Shown one piece after another: positions 27,788-38,075 of a stretch of DNA of 64,000 nt. Every line of letters begins with the position of its first letter. Within the stretch, counting starts at the first letter, position 1. The stretch comes from Microbacterium sp. zg-B96 (GTDB taxonomy: Bacteria > Actinomycetota > Actinomycetes > Actinomycetales > Microbacteriaceae), in contig NZ_CP126738.1 of the NCBI RefSeq assembly GCF_030246865.1, positions 1,798,001 to 1,862,000 on the forward strand, written 5' to 3'. The position numbers and the translations under genes were made by a program. The notes under the pieces are model-generated. The model was not told the origin of the DNA. It saw only the letters and a program-made list of their open reading frames with translations, and made no database searches.

Positions 27788-29590
27788 TCATGCCTCCTGA
27801 TCGAAGGTCGGCGCGTGGTCGCGGGCGTACTGGACGTAACTGTTGCTGACGCCCTGCGGGACCATCGGCCACACCATCGCGTCCGCGCTCACCACGAAGT
27901 CGATGACCACCGGGCGGTCGTTGGTCTCCAGGGCCGTCTTGATCGCAGCATCCACGTCTTCCTCCTTCTCGACGCGCAGCGCGAGGCAACCGTACGCCTC
28001 GGCGAGCTTCACGAAGTCGGGAATGCGCACCGTGCCGTGGCCGGTGTTCAGGTCGGTGTTGGAGTGCCGGCCGTCATAGAACAGCGTCTGCCACTGGCGC
28101 ACCATGCCCAGCGACGAGTTGTTGATGATCGCCACCTTGATCGGGATCTGGTTGATGACGCAGGTGGCGAGCTCCTGATTGGTCATCTGGAAGCAGCCGT
28201 CGCCGTCGATCGCCCACACGGCACGGTCGGGCTCGGCGACCTTCGCGCCCATCGCCGCGGGGACCGCGTAGCCCATCGTGCCGGCGCCGCCGGAGTTGAG
28301 CCACGAGTTGGGGCGCTCGTACTTGATGAACTGCGCCGCCCACATCTGGTGCTGCCCGACCCCCGCGGCGTAGACGCCCTCGGGGCCGGTGAGCTCGCCG
28401 ATCCGTGAGATCACGTACTGCGGGGACATGTGGCCGTCGGTGGGCTGCGTGTAGCCGAGCGGGAACTCGTCACGCAATCCGTCGAGGTAAGACCACCACT
28501 CGTCGATGTCGGGGGCACCGGCGGCCGTGGCACCGGCGAATGCGGCATCCAGGTCGACCAGGACGTCCTTCAAGTCGCCCACGATCGGCACGTCGGCGGT
28601 GCGGATCTTCGAGATCTCCGCCGGGTCGATATCGACGTGCACGACCTGCGCGTTCGGGGCGAACAGCGACGCCTTGCCGGTGACACGATCGTCGAAGCGC
28701 GCGCCGAGCGAGACGAGCAGGTCGGATTCCTGCAGCGCGAGCACCGCCGGCACCGTGCCGTGCATCCCGGGCATGCCCAGGTGCTGCGGGTGCGAGTCGG
28801 GGAACGCGCCGCGGGCCATCAGCGTCGTCACGACCGGGGCTCCCGTGGCCTCGGCCAGGCGCAGCAGTTCGGCGGATGCCTGCGAGCGAATGACGCCGCC
28901 GCCGACGTACAGCACCGGCTTCTTCGCGTTGGCCAGCAACTGAGCCGCGGCTTGGATCTGCTTGCCGTGCGCCTTCGTGACCGGCCGGTAGCCGGGCAGG
29001 TCGACGCGGGGCGGCCAGACGAAGGGCGCCTCCTGCTGCTGCGCGTCCTTGGTGATGTCCACCAGCACCGGGCCGGGCCGGCCAGTGCCGGCGATCTCGA
29101 ACGCAGCCGCGATCGCGGCGGGGATCTCCTCGGCGCGCTTGACCAGCAGCGAGTGCTTGGTGATCGGCATCGTGATGCCGACGATGTCGGCCTCCTGGAA
29201 GGCGTCGGTACCCATGAGGGTCGAGAACACCTGCCCGGTGATGCAGACGATCGGCACCGAGTCCATGTAGGCGTCGGCGATCGCGGTGACGAGGTTGGTG
29301 GCGCCGGGGCCGCTCGTCGCGATCGCGACGCCGATCTTGTTGGATGCCGAGGCGTAGCCCTCGGCGGCGTGGCCGGCGCCCTGCTCGTGACGCACCAGGA
29401 TGTGACGGATCTTGTCCGTGTCCATGAGCGGGTCGTAGACGGGCAGGATCGCGCCGCCGGGCAGGCCGAACACATCGGTGACGCCCAGCAGTTCGAGCGA
29501 GCGGACGACGGCCTGCGCGCCGGTGATCACGGGTGCCGTGGCGGCACGGGCGGGTGGCCGGGGAACGGCTGAAACGGTGTCTGAGGACAT
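27788..29590 (-). CDS. ilvB: Acetolactate synthase large subunit
   Basis: A 600-residue ThDP enzyme condensing pyruvate with pyruvate or 2-oxobutyrate. It has the ThDP-activating Glu in [30 protein letters not shown], and the C-terminal metal/ThDP motif [12 protein letters not shown]...[11 protein letters not shown]-binding middle domain is present. GAGG precedes the ATG. It lies 37 nt after ilvD and is followed directly by ilvN. Confidence 0.97.
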   Translation of the reverse strand: MSSDTVSAVPRPPARAATAPVITGAQAVVRSLELLGVTDVFGLPGGAILPVYDPLMDTDKIRHILVRHEQGAGHAAEGYASASNKIGVAIATSGPGATNLVTAIADAYMDSVPIVCITGQVFSTLMGTDAFQEADIVGITMPITKHSLLVKRAEEIPAAIAAAFEIAGTGRPGPVLVDITKDAQQQEAPFVWPPRVDLPGYRPVTKAHGKQIQAAAQLLANAKKPVLYVGGGVIRSQASAELLRLAEATGAPVVTTLMARGAFPDSHPQHLGMPGMHGTVPAVLALQESDLLVSLGARFDDRVTGKASLFAPNAQVVHVDIDPAEISKIRTADVPIVGDLKDVLVDLDAAFAGATAAGAPDIDEWWSYLDGLRDEFPLGYTQPTDGHMSPQYVISRIGELTGPEGVYAAGVGQHQMWAAQFIKYERPNSWLNSGGAGTMGYAVPAAMGAKVAEPDRAVWAIDGDGCFQMTNQELATCVINQIPIKVAIINNSSLGMVRQWQTLFYDGRHSNTDLNTGHGTVRIPDFVKLAEAYGCLALRVEKEEDVDAAIKTALETNDRPVVIDFVVSADAMVWPMVPQGVSNSYVQYARDHAPTFDQEA

Positions 29591-29627
29591 GGTGAATTAC
29601 CTCGAGGTCCTGAAGTGGCGGCGGGCC

Positions 29628-31334
29628 TTAGCCCGTGACCGCGCCTTCGGCGGCGGAACGAACGAGCTTGGAGTACTTGGCCAGAACGCCACGGGTATAG
29701 CGCGGGGGAAGGGGTTCCCAGCCTTCTCGGCGGGAACTCAGCTCTGCGTCACCGACGAGTAAGTCGAGAGTGCGAGCCGCGATATCGACCCGTATCAGAT
29801 CACCATCGCGCACGAAGGCGATGGGACCGGAGTCCACCGCTTCGGGTGCTATGTGGCCGATGCACAGGCCGGTTGTGCCGCCTGAGAATCTGCCGTCCGT
29901 CAACAGTAGTACATCCTTGCCGAGCCCGGCGCCCTTGATGGCGGCCGTGATCGCGAGCATCTCGCGCATGCCAGGGCCACCCTTGGGGCCTTCGTAGCGG
30001 ATGACGATGACGTCGCCGGCGTTGATCTCCCCCGCCTCGAGGGCGTCCATCGCGCCACGCTCGCGCTCGAAGACCCGCGCGGGTCCCTCGAACACCGACG
30101 CGTCGAAGCCGGCGGTCTTCACGACAGCGCCTTCCGGGGCGAGCGAGCCGTGCAGGATCGTGATGCCGCCGGTGGCGTGGATCGGGTTGTCGAAGCGGTG
30201 AATGACCTCGCCATCGAGCGGGTCGGGGTTCAGATCCCGCAGGTTCTCGGCGAGCGTCTTGCCGGTGACGGTGAGTGCGTCGCCGTGCAGCAGGCCCTCG
30301 TCGAGCATGGCCTTCATGATAACCGGGATGCCGCCGTGACGGTCGACGTCGTTCATGACGTACTTGCCGAACGGCTTCATGTCCGCCACGTGCGGCACCT
30401 TGTCGCCGATGCGGTTGAAGTCGTGCAGCGTCAGGTCGACCTCGGCCTCGTTGGCGATCGCGAGCAGGTGCAGCACGACGTTGGTCGAGCCGCCGAGGGC
30501 CATCGCCAGGGCGATCGCGTTCTCGAACGCCTCCTTGGTGAGGATGTCGCGGGTCGTGATGCCGAGCCTTAGCAGGTTGACCACGGCCTCGCCGGAACGG
30601 TGCGCGAAGTTGTCGCGGCGCCGGTCGGCCGACGGCGGCGCGGCGGAGCCGGGCAGGCTCAGCCCGAGCGCCTCGGCGACGGAGGCCATCGTGTTGGCGG
30701 TGTACATGCCGCCGCAGGCGCCTTCGCCCGGTGCGATCGCGCACTCGATGCGCTTGAGGTCGGCCTCGCTCATCTTGCCGGCCAGGCACGCCCCGACCGC
30801 CTCGAACGAGTCGATGATCGTGACGTCCTTCTCGGTGCCGTCGCTGAGCTTGACCCAGCCCGGCGCGATGGAACCGGCGTAGAGGAAGACGCTCGACAGG
30901 TCCAGGCGCGCGGATGCCATGAGCATGCCGGGGATCGACTTGTCACAGCCGGCCAGCAACACGCTGCCGTCGAGGCGTTCGGCCATCATCACCGTCTCGA
31001 CGGAGTCGGCGATGACCTCACGGCTCACGAGCGAGAAGTGCATGCCTTCGTGGCCCATCGAGATGCCGTCGGAGACCGAGATGGTGCCGAACTGCAGCGG
31101 GTAGCCGCCGCCGGCATGCACGCCTTCCTTGGCGCCCTGCGCGAGGCGGTCCAGGCTCAGGTTGCAGGGGGTGATCTCGTTCCAGCTCGAGGCGATGCCG
31201 ATCTGGGGCTTGTCCCAGTCGTCGTCGCCCATTCCCACTGCGCGGAGCATCCCGCGGGAGGTGGTCGCCTCGATGCCGTCGGTCACGACGCGGCTGCGGG
31301 GCTTGATGTCGATGGTTTCGTCGGGATGGCTCAC
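29628..31334 (-). CDS. ilvD: Dihydroxy-acid dehydratase
   Basis: A 568-residue Fe-S dehydratase giving the 2-oxo acids of valine and isoleucine synthesis. Cluster cysteines are in [17 protein letters not shown] and [18 protein letters not shown] start lies exactly 6 nt after TAGAAT with no ribosome binding site, so the operon message probably starts at the GTG itself. That leaves no room for a leader peptide or attenuator ahead of ilvD. First gene of ilvDBNC. Confidence 0.96.
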   Translation of the reverse strand: MSHPDETIDIKPRSRVVTDGIEATTSRGMLRAVGMGDDDWDKPQIGIASSWNEITPCNLSLDRLAQGAKEGVHAGGGYPLQFGTISVSDGISMGHEGMHFSLVSREVIADSVETVMMAERLDGSVLLAGCDKSIPGMLMASARLDLSSVFLYAGSIAPGWVKLSDGTEKDVTIIDSFEAVGACLAGKMSEADLKRIECAIAPGEGACGGMYTANTMASVAEALGLSLPGSAAPPSADRRRDNFAHRSGEAVVNLLRLGITTRDILTKEAFENAIALAMALGGSTNVVLHLLAIANEAEVDLTLHDFNRIGDKVPHVADMKPFGKYVMNDVDRHGGIPVIMKAMLDEGLLHGDALTVTGKTLAENLRDLNPDPLDGEVIHRFDNPIHATGGITILHGSLAPEGAVVKTAGFDASVFEGPARVFERERGAMDALEAGEINAGDVIVIRYEGPKGGPGMREMLAITAAIKGAGLGKDVLLLTDGRFSGGTTGLCIGHIAPEAVDSGPIAFVRDGDLIRVDIAARTLDLLVGDAELSSRREGWEPLPPRYTRGVLAKYSKLVRSAAEGAVTG

Positions 31335-31487
31335 CGCTGCATTCTATTGCGGCAGCGCACGCTCGGTCGGCGGCGCGCAGCGGACCCCTGTGCCAGCCGC
31401 CGCGGCCGCATTCGCGCTGCTGCACACCGTCGGCGGGACCGTGGCCGTCCCGGCCGGCGGAGGGTGGATGCCTCCACCCCACGCTCC

Positions 31488-31526
31488 CCTGTCGCAAATG
31501 GGGCGCTAGGGCCCATATCTGACAGG
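31488..31526 (-). terminator. otsAB terminator hairpin
   Basis: A two-part stem, CCTGTC/GACAGG and ATGGG/CCCAT, separated by a symmetric 4x4 internal loop, 21 nt beyond the otsB stop and about 150 nt before ilvD. No U tract. Confidence 0.5.
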
Positions 31527-31547
31527 CGAGCGGGAGGGGGGTGGCGG

Positions 31548-32321
31548 CTACCGGGCGGCGCGGAGCTCGGCGATGCGGTTCAGCAAGCCCGCGAACTCGG
31601 TGATGTCGGCGACGGTGACGCTCGCGGCGGTGTCCCCCGCGCCGACGCGTACGCCGAGGTCGCCCTCGCCGAGGCTCCGCAGCGCGTCCTCGTCGGTCAC
31701 GTCGTCGCCGGCGAACAGCACCGCGGTCGCGCCGGTGCGCTCGCGCAGTACGGCCACCGCCGTGTCCTTGCCCTCGTGACGGAACGCGTATTCGACGATG
31801 TCCCGCCCGGTGCGCCGGCGCCAGGCGGATGCCTCGGTGCGCACCAACTCGTCGACGATGCGATTGGCCTCGGCCGCCGCCGCCGGATCGGCCCGACGCG
31901 TGTGCACACCGAGTCCGAAGGTCTTCGGCTCGATCCAGACGCCGTCCAGCTCGGCCGTAGCCTGCTCGGCATGCGCGCGCAGCCGGTCGCGCAGAGCGAC
32001 GTCGGCCGAGTCATCCTCGGGCTCGCGCGCGCCGATTCCCGGCTCCCAGAACTCCGCCCCGTGCGAACCGGCCAGCCACAGCGCGGAGTCATCGTCGTGC
32101 TCCGCGATCAGCCGCAGATCCACCAGGCTGCGCCCGGACACCAGCGCGACGATCGTGTCGGGCAGCGCCGCGAGGGCCTCGACCGCGTCACGGGCGACCG
32201 GCAGCATGCGCGATTGCATCGGGTCGTCCTGCAGCGGGGAGAGCGTGCCGTCGAAGTCCAGTGCCACGAGCAGCCGTGGCGTCGTCGCGACCGCGGCGAT
32301 CTTCTCGTCCAGGGCGGTCAC
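31548..32321 (-). CDS. otsB: Trehalose-6-phosphate phosphatase
   Basis: A 257-residue HAD-superfamily phosphatase that releases trehalose from trehalose 6-phosphate. Motif I is ALDFDGTLSP (nucleophile Asp), motif II LVSGRS, and motif III/IV K-D in GKDTAVAVL and FAGDDVTDEDA. The GTG start overlaps the otsA stop (GTGA). Trehalose protects against desiccation and osmotic stress. Confidence 0.95.
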   Translation of the reverse strand: MTALDEKIAAVATTPRLLVALDFDGTLSPLQDDPMQSRMLPVARDAVEALAALPDTIVALVSGRSLVDLRLIAEHDDDSALWLAGSHGAEFWEPGIGAREPEDDSADVALRDRLRAHAEQATAELDGVWIEPKTFGLGVHTRRADPAAAAEANRIVDELVRTEASAWRRRTGRDIVEYAFRHEGKDTAVAVLRERTGATAVLFAGDDVTDEDALRSLGEGDLGVRVGAGDTAASVTVADITEFAGLLNRIAELRAAR

Positions 32322-33733
32322 GAGCGTGCCCTCCGCACCGCGTCGAGCGCCTCAAGGAACTCCCGCGACCAGTCCTTCACGTCGTGGTCGCGCACCTTCT
32401 TGCGCAGCGCCCGCATGCGCCGGCCCTGCTCGGCGGCCGGCATCTCCACGGCGCGCACGATGGCATCCTTCATCCCCTCGATGTCGTGGGGGTTGATGCG
32501 CAACGCCATACCCAGCTCGTCCGCGGCGCCGGCGAACTCGCTCAGTACCAGCACGCCGCGATTGTCGATGCGGGATGCCACGTACTCCTTGGCCACGAGG
32601 TTCATGCCGTCACGCAGCGCGGTGACGAGCATGACGTCCGCCGCCAAGTACAGCGCGACCATCTCTTCCCGCGGGAACGACTGGTGCAGGTACCGGATGG
32701 CGGTGTGGTGCATCGTGTCGTAGTCGCCGTTGATGCGCCCGACGGTCTGCTCGATCTCGTCACGCAGCTGCACATACGCCCCGACCCGCTCGCGGCTGGG
32801 ACTGGCCACCTGCACCAGGGTCACGTCCTCCACGGCCAGCTTGCCGTCCTCGAGGAGCTCGCCGAACGCCTTCAAACGATGCTGGATGCCTTTGGTGTAG
32901 TCAAGACGATCGACCCCCAGGAGCACCTTCTTCGGGTTGCCGAGGCTCTCGCGGATCTCGGCGGCCCGGGCGCGGATGTCGGGGCGCTGGGCGAGCTGAA
33001 CGTAGTCGTCGACATCGATCGAGATCGGGAACGCCTTGGCCAGCGCCAGGCGCTCGCCCCCCTCCTCGGTCGGCACCCGGATGCCACTGGCCTTGGTGTC
33101 ATAGCGCAGCTGGCGCCGCACCGCGCGGGCGAAGTTGCTGGCGTCCGCGACGCGCTGGAAGCCGATGACGTCGGCGCCGAGCAGACCCTCCAGCACCTGG
33201 CGCCGCCAGGGCAACTGCGAGTACAGGCCGTATGCGGGGAAGGGAATGTGGTGGAAGTATCCGATAACCAGGTCCGGGCGCAGTTCCCGCAGCATCTTCG
33301 GGACCAGCTGCAGCTGGTAGTCCTGCACCCACACGGTGGCGCCGTCGGCGGCGGCAGCCGCTGCGGCCTCGGCGAAGCGCCGGTTCACCCGCACGTAGGC
33401 CTGCCACCACTCGCGGCGATACCGGGGCGCGGCGATCACGTCGTGGTACAGCGGCCAGATGGTGTCGTTCGAGAAGCCTTCGTAGTACAGCTCCACGTCT
33501 TCCGCGCTGAGCGCGACGGGGACCAGCTGCATGCCGTCGAACTCGAAGGGCTCGACCTCCAGGTCCGCCTGACCCGGCCAGCCCACCCAGGCGCCGTCGG
33601 CGCGACGCATGACGGGTGCGAGTGCGGTGACCAGGCCACCGGGCGAGGGCCGCCACTGCTCCTCACCGTCCCCGTTTGCCGCTCGGTCGACCGGCAGACG
33701 ATTGGCGACGACGACGAAATCGGCAGTTCCCAT
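32318..33733 (-). CDS. otsA: Trehalose-6-phosphate synthase
   Basis: A 471-residue GT20 retaining glycosyltransferase joining UDP- or other NDP-glucose to glucose 6-phosphate. Landmarks are VVANRLPV at the N-terminus, WVQDYQLQLVP, GYFHHIPFP, GVDRLDYTKGI with catalytic Arg and Lys, and ALRDGMNLVAKEYVA in the donor site. GGAGGA precedes the ATG. Operon with otsB. Confidence 0.96.
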   Translation of the reverse strand: MGTADFVVVANRLPVDRAANGDGEEQWRPSPGGLVTALAPVMRRADGAWVGWPGQADLEVEPFEFDGMQLVPVALSAEDVELYYEGFSNDTIWPLYHDVIAAPRYRREWWQAYVRVNRRFAEAAAAAAADGATVWVQDYQLQLVPKMLRELRPDLVIGYFHHIPFPAYGLYSQLPWRRQVLEGLLGADVIGFQRVADASNFARAVRRQLRYDTKASGIRVPTEEGGERLALAKAFPISIDVDDYVQLAQRPDIRARAAEIRESLGNPKKVLLGVDRLDYTKGIQHRLKAFGELLEDGKLAVEDVTLVQVASPSRERVGAYVQLRDEIEQTVGRINGDYDTMHHTAIRYLHQSFPREEMVALYLAADVMLVTALRDGMNLVAKEYVASRIDNRGVLVLSEFAGAADELGMALRINPHDIEGMKDAIVRAVEMPAAEQGRRMRALRKKVRDHDVKDWSREFLEALDAVRRARS

Positions 33734-33865
33734 GGGTGTTCCTCCGTACAGCAGGCGGGGGCTCCAGGCTATCGCGCGACCTGCATAGCTCCCCCGGGGT
33801 TGCGCGGATGCCCGCCGTCTGTCAAGACCGAGTCAAGAGAAGGTTCGGCGCGCTAACGTGGCCAC

Positions 33866-34126
33866 ATGCGCGCCTATCTCTTCGGTTCCGGACTACTCAC
33901 CGCCATCACCGGCGGCATCACGCTGCTGCGCGGGTTGCGCAGCGAGGAGTCCTTCACGTGGCGTACTGCTCTGGCGTGGCTGAGCTGGGCGATTTCGCTG
34001 TCGCTGGCGATCGGCGTCATCGTCGACACGCGTCGGGCCAAGCGTGGGCACATCATCCCCGGCGACTCCCCGGTCAAGGGCAAGGAGCAGAAGCTCATGA
34101 AGAAGCGCCTCAAGAAGTCGGCCTGA
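33866..34126 (+). CDS. Small two-helix membrane protein
   Basis: An 86-residue protein with two membrane helices (about 3-22 and 33-52) and a strongly basic C-terminal tail rich in Lys (QKLMKKRLKKSA). TAACGT lies 6 nt before the ATG and no ribosome binding site is seen, fitting leaderless translation. Function unknown; convergent with the thiolase gene. Confidence 0.65.
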   Translation: MRAYLFGSGLLTAITGGITLLRGLRSEESFTWRTALAWLSWAISLSLAIGVIVDTRRAKRGHIIPGDSPVKGKEQKLMKKRLKKSA

Positions 34127-34176
34127 CGCCCGACTCCCGGCCCTCTTCTCAGCCGCCGAGCCTGCGCGGGTGAGGG

Positions 34177-35361
34177 TCAGCGCGTGAGGATCAGCGCGTC
34201 GCCCTGACCACCGCCGCCGCACAGAGCCACCGCGGCGGTCCCGCTGCCGCGGCGGATCAGTTCGTGCACCGCGTGCACGACCAGGCGGTTGCCGCTGGCA
34301 CCGATCGGATGCCCGATGGCGATGCCGCCGCCGTGGATGTTCACGACGCTCTCGTCCAACCCGAGCTCCGCCTGCGACTGCGCGACGACGGCGCCGAACG
34401 CCTCGTTGATCTCGACGACATCGAGATCGGATGCTGCGATGCCCTGCTTGCCCAGCGCCTGCTCGATCGCGCGCGCGGGTTGGGCGTGCAGCGAGTTGTC
34501 GGGGCCGGCGACCTGACCCGACGCGCCGACGACCGCCAGCACCTCCCAGCCCTGATCGTCGGCGTGGCTGCGGGTGGTGAGCACGACCGCCGACGCGCCG
34601 TCGGAGATCTGCGACGCGTTGCCGGCCGTAATCGTTCCGTCTTTCGTGAACGCCGGTCGGAGGCCCGCAAGCGTCTCGACCGTCGTGTCGGGGCGCACGC
34701 CCTCATCGCGCGTCAGCACGATCGGGTCGCCCTTGCGCTGCGGCACCTGCACGGGGACGATCTCGTCGTCGAAGACGCCGGCATCCTGCGCCGCCGCAGC
34801 CCGCTGGTGCGACAGCGCCGCGACGTGGTCCTGCGCCTCCCGCGTGATGCCGAGGGGGCCGTTGTGCCGCTCGGTGGACGCTCCCATGCTCTCGCGGTCG
34901 TAGGCGTCGGTCAGCCCGTCGTGGGCCATGTGGTCGAGCACCTCGACGCTGCCGTAGGTCCACCCGTCGCGGGAACCGGTGAGCAGGTGCGGGGCACGCG
35001 TCATCGATTCCATCCCGGCGGCCACCACGACCCGGGCGTCGCCGGTGAGGATCATCCGCTTCGCGTCGATGACCGCCGACAGCCCCGAGAGGCACACCTT
35101 GTTGACCGAGGCTGCCGGAACGTCCCAGCCCAGGCCCGCGCCGATCGCGGCCTGGCGCGCCGGGTTCTGCCCCGCCCCGGCGGGTAGCACCTGTCCCACG
35201 AGCACCGCGTCGACGGCATCGGCGGGAATGCCGCCCCGCTCGAGCGCGCCGCGAATGGCGAGGGCACCCAGTTCCGGGGCGCTGAATGAGGCCAGCTGGC
35301 CCTTCAGCCGGCCCTGCGGCGTGCGGGCAGCGGCGACGATGACGACATCTTCGTAGTTCAT
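34177..35361 (-). CDS. Acetyl-CoA C-acetyltransferase (thiolase)
   Basis: A 394-residue thiolase with nucleophilic Cys in VNKVCLSGL (near residue 88), His in [14 protein letters not shown] and second Cys in CGGGGQGDA. The NKVCLSG active site resembles AtoB/PhaA acetoacetyl-CoA thiolases more than beta-ketoadipyl thiolase PcaF. The ATG overlaps the scoB stop (ATGA). With SCOT upstream it would split acetoacetyl-CoA to two acetyl-CoA. Confidence 0.92.
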   Translation of the reverse strand: MNYEDVVIVAAARTPQGRLKGQLASFSAPELGALAIRGALERGGIPADAVDAVLVGQVLPAGAGQNPARQAAIGAGLGWDVPAASVNKVCLSGLSAVIDAKRMILTGDARVVVAAGMESMTRAPHLLTGSRDGWTYGSVEVLDHMAHDGLTDAYDRESMGASTERHNGPLGITREAQDHVAALSHQRAAAAQDAGVFDDEIVPVQVPQRKGDPIVLTRDEGVRPDTTVETLAGLRPAFTKDGTITAGNASQISDGASAVVLTTRSHADDQGWEVLAVVGASGQVAGPDNSLHAQPARAIEQALGKQGIAASDLDVVEINEAFGAVVAQSQAELGLDESVVNIHGGGIAIGHPIGASGNRLVVHAVHELIRRGSGTAAVALCGGGGQGDALILTR

Positions 35362-36011
35362 GTTTCCACCATAAGAGTCTCGGGAATGCGCAGCGCCGGT
35401 TCGGTCGCCGCGATGATCTGGTCGACGGTGACGCCGGGGGCGGTCTCGACGAGCACGAGACCGTCGTCGGTCACGTCGATCACCCCCAGGTCGGTGATGA
35501 TGCGGTCCACGACCCCTCGACCGGTAAGAGGCAGAGAGCACTCCTCGACGATCTTCGGGGAGCCGTCACGGGCCACGTGTTCCATCAGCACGATCACGCG
35601 GGCTGCGCCGTGCACGAGGTCCATGGCACCACCTGGGCCCTTGACCATCTTTCCCGGGATCATCCAGTTGGCCAGGTCTCCGGTGCGCGACACCTGCATG
35701 GCCCCCAGGATCGCCGCGTCGATCTTGCCGCCGCGGATCATGCCGAAACTCGTCGCGGAGTCGAAGTACGCCGCGCCCGGCAGCACGGTGACGGTCTCTT
35801 TGCCCGCGTTGATCAGGTCGGGGTCGACGTTGTCCTCGGTCGGATAAGGCCCGACCCCGAGGATGCCGTTCTCGGACTGCAGCACGACGGTGACGCCGTG
35901 CGGCACGTGGTTGGGAACGAGGGTGGGGAGGCCAATGCCGAGGTTGACGTAGGCGCCGTCGGTCAGCTCGCGGGCTGCGCGCGCCGCCATCTCATCGCGG
36001 GTCAGAGCCAC
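35358..36011 (-). CDS. scoB: 3-oxoacid CoA-transferase subunit B
   Basis: A 217-residue class I CoA-transferase beta subunit. The catalytic Glu is in [11 protein letters not shown] near residue 47, with [13 protein letters not shown] and [10 protein letters not shown] typical of SCOT-B. A GTG start has GGAAG 7 nt upstream; it begins 4 nt after the scoA stop. With ScoA it moves CoA from succinyl-CoA to acetoacetate. Confidence 0.92.
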   Translation of the reverse strand: MALTRDEMAARAARELTDGAYVNLGIGLPTLVPNHVPHGVTVVLQSENGILGVGPYPTEDNVDPDLINAGKETVTVLPGAAYFDSATSFGMIRGGKIDAAILGAMQVSRTGDLANWMIPGKMVKGPGGAMDLVHGAARVIVLMEHVARDGSPKIVEECSLPLTGRGVVDRIITDLGVIDVTDDGLVLVETAPGVTVDQIIAATEPALRIPETLMVET

Positions 36012-36015
36012 CGGG

Positions 36016-36792
36016 TCACTTCCCTTCCGTCGAGCGCACGGTGCGACGCTCGATGCGCTTTGCTATGTCGGTGCCGACCTCGATGATGCGGTGCACGTAG
36101 ATGCCGGGCAGATGCACGGCATCCGGATCGAGCTCCCCCGGTGCCACGAGCCGCTCTACCTGCGCGATGCAGACCCGCCCGGCCATCGCCGCGAGCGGGT
36201 TGAAGTTGCGGGCGGCCTTGTTGAAGATCAGGTTGCCGTGCGTATCGCCGTACGCCGCGTGCACAAGCGCGAAGTCGGTGACGATCGCCTCCTCGAGCAC
36301 GTAGGGAAGCGACTGTCCCGACGTGTCGAAGGTGCGCACGTCCTTTGCCGGCGAGGCGATCGCCACACCGCCGGCGCCGTCGTAACGCCGCGGCAGACCG
36401 CCTTCGGCGACCTGCGTGCCGACCCCGGTCTGGGTGTAGAACGCGGCAATGCCCGCACCGCCGGCCCGCAGCTTTTCGGCAAGCGTGCCCTGCGGGGTCA
36501 GCTCGAGCTCGAGCTCGCCGCTGAGGAACTGCCGCTCGAACTCCTTGTTCTCCCCCACGTAGGACGAGGTCATCTTGCGGATGCGCTTGGCGCTCAGCAG
36601 CACGCCGAGGCCCCAATCGTCCACGCCGCAGTTGTTCGACACGACCGACAGGTCGCGGGTGCCCTGGGCCAGGAGCGCCTCGATGAGGGCGATCGGGTTG
36701 CCGGACAGCCCGAACCCGCCGACGGCCAGCGAAGCGCCGTCCGGGATGTCGGCGACGGCCTCGGCCGCCGACGGATAGGTCTTGTCGATCAC
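36016..36792 (-). CDS. scoA: 3-oxoacid CoA-transferase subunit A
   Basis: A 258-residue class I CoA-transferase alpha subunit: [16 protein letters not shown] for CoA binding, then [13 protein letters not shown] and [19 protein letters not shown], the SCOT-A hallmark. GTG is chosen because AAGGAG lies 5 nt before it; a GTG two codons earlier would leave no spacing. First gene of scoA-scoB-thiolase, divergent from an IclR regulator. Confidence 0.92.
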   Translation of the reverse strand: MIDKTYPSAAEAVADIPDGASLAVGGFGLSGNPIALIEALLAQGTRDLSVVSNNCGVDDWGLGVLLSAKRIRKMTSSYVGENKEFERQFLSGELELELTPQGTLAEKLRAGGAGIAAFYTQTGVGTQVAEGGLPRRYDGAGGVAIASPAKDVRTFDTSGQSLPYVLEEAIVTDFALVHAAYGDTHGNLIFNKAARNFNPLAAMAGRVCIAQVERLVAPGELDPDAVHLPGIYVHRIIEVGTDIAKRIERRTVRSTEGK

Positions 36793-36897
36793 GCTCACTC
36801 CTTCGTGCGCAGCAGTGATGCCAGCCTGGGTCTCCGGCTGCCGGAGGGGCAACCGTGGCCTTGCGATGTGGACGCATCCCGCCGTAGCGTCCACTAT

Positions 36898-37689
36898 GTG
36901 GATAATTCGACCCGCGGCCCCGTGGCCGGCGCCCAAACAGTGGCACGTGCGGCGCGGCTGCTGCGCCTGGTGACCTCAGCAGGACCGGGTGGCGCCGGGC
37001 TGCAGCAACTCGCGACCGACGCGGGACTTTCCCGCACTACGGCGCACCGGCTGCTGAGCGCGCTGCGCGCCGAGGGACTGGTGGACCAGGACTCGCCGTC
37101 GGCCAGATGGATGCCGGGCCCCGAGTTGTTCCTCATGGGCACCGTGGCGGCCGCTCGCTACGACATCACGGAGCTGGCCCGCGACATCGTGCGCTCCCTC
37201 GCGGTCAAGACCGAGGAGAGCGCGTTCCTCTCGGTGCGCCGCGGCGACGAGACGGTGTGCCTGCTGCGTGAGGAGGGGGCCTTCCCCATCCGTTCCTTCG
37301 TGCTGAGCGAAGGCGTGCGGTTCCCGCTGGGCGTGGCATCCGCGGGGCTGGCCATCCTCGCGTTCCTCCCCGACGACGACGTGGAGTCGTACCTGGCGCG
37401 GCATCCGGAGATCGTGAAGCGCTTCGGCTCCCGGCACTCCGCCGACGCGATGCGCACCCGGCTCGCCGACACTCGCGACCGCGGCTACGCGATCAACCCG
37501 GGCCTGATCGTCGAGGGCTCCTGGGGCATGGGCGCCGCGGTGTTCGACCGCGCGGGCCGCCCGGAATGGGCGCTGAGCCTCACTGGCGTGGAGTTCCGGT
37601 TCTCACCGGACCGACTGCCCGCGCTCGGGCGCACGCTGCTGGCCCACGCCCATCAGCTGTCGTCGCGCATCGCCGCGGCCCGCGCCTGA
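36898..37689 (+). CDS. IclR-family regulator
   Basis: A 263-residue IclR regulator. The winged HTH (about residues 10-70, GLQQLATDAGLSRTTAHRLLSAL) is followed by an IclR effector domain (FLSVRRGDETVCLLREEG through GSWGMGAAVFD). The GTG lies 7 nt after TAGCGT, a leaderless arrangement; the frame runs far upstream only because it is open antisense to scoA. It is divergent from the SCOT operon over 105 nt and is probably its regulator. Confidence 0.88.
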   Translation: MDNSTRGPVAGAQTVARAARLLRLVTSAGPGGAGLQQLATDAGLSRTTAHRLLSALRAEGLVDQDSPSARWMPGPELFLMGTVAAARYDITELARDIVRSLAVKTEESAFLSVRRGDETVCLLREEGAFPIRSFVLSEGVRFPLGVASAGLAILAFLPDDDVESYLARHPEIVKRFGSRHSADAMRTRLADTRDRGYAINPGLIVEGSWGMGAAVFDRAGRPEWALSLTGVEFRFSPDRLPALGRTLLAHAHQLSSRIAAARA

Positions 37690-37708
37690 CGCGTTCGCGG
37701 ACGCGTTT

Positions 37709-37784
37709 CGAGCGTAGGAAATGGGGCGAGCGTAGGACGGATGCCGCAGGAAAAGTCCTACCTTCGGCACATCTCCTACGCTCG
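37709..37784. repeat. Nested inverted-repeat element
   Basis: CGAGCGTAGGA occurs at 37709-37719 and 37727-37737 and its exact complement TCCTACGCTCG at 37774-37784. A second pair GTAGGAC / GTCCTAC (37732-37738, 37755-37761) is nested inside. It follows the IclR gene and could act as a terminator, but the duplicated arm looks like a REP-type element. Confidence 0.55.
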
Positions 37785-37909
37785 GCGCGGGGCGGCAATT
37801 CGCACGGAGGAATTTCATGCGCTCGTGCATCCCGGGCGTGGCGAATGCGGCATCTCGGCCGGAAAAACGAGAGGCCCCGCACACTGGCGAGAGTGTACGA
37901 GGCCTTTCG

Positions 37910-37982
37910 TGCACCCCCTGGGACTTGAACCCAGAACCCACTGATTAAGAGTCAGTTGCTCTGCCGATTGAGCTAGAGGTGC
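37910..37982 (-). tRNA. tRNA-Lys (anticodon CUU)
   Basis: A 73-nt cloverleaf on the minus strand: acceptor GCACCUC / GGGGUGC with discriminator A, anticodon loop CTCTTAA (CUU), T-loop GGTTCAAGTCC. CCA is not encoded. The about 130 nt between the upstream repeat and this gene hold no gene. Confidence 0.94.
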
Positions 37983-38075
37983 GTGATTTCGGACTTGCCG
38001 AACCGAGGGACAACGTTACCATCACGAGACCGCGGATCGCCAATCGACGTGGACCGGCCCCGCTATCGTGGTGTC

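Noticed and set aside
34177..36792. Beta-ketoadipate (pcaIJF) operon
   Set aside because: CoA-transferase carries SCOT signatures and the thiolase active site is of AtoB type; ketone/acetoacetate use fits better, though substrates are not proven.
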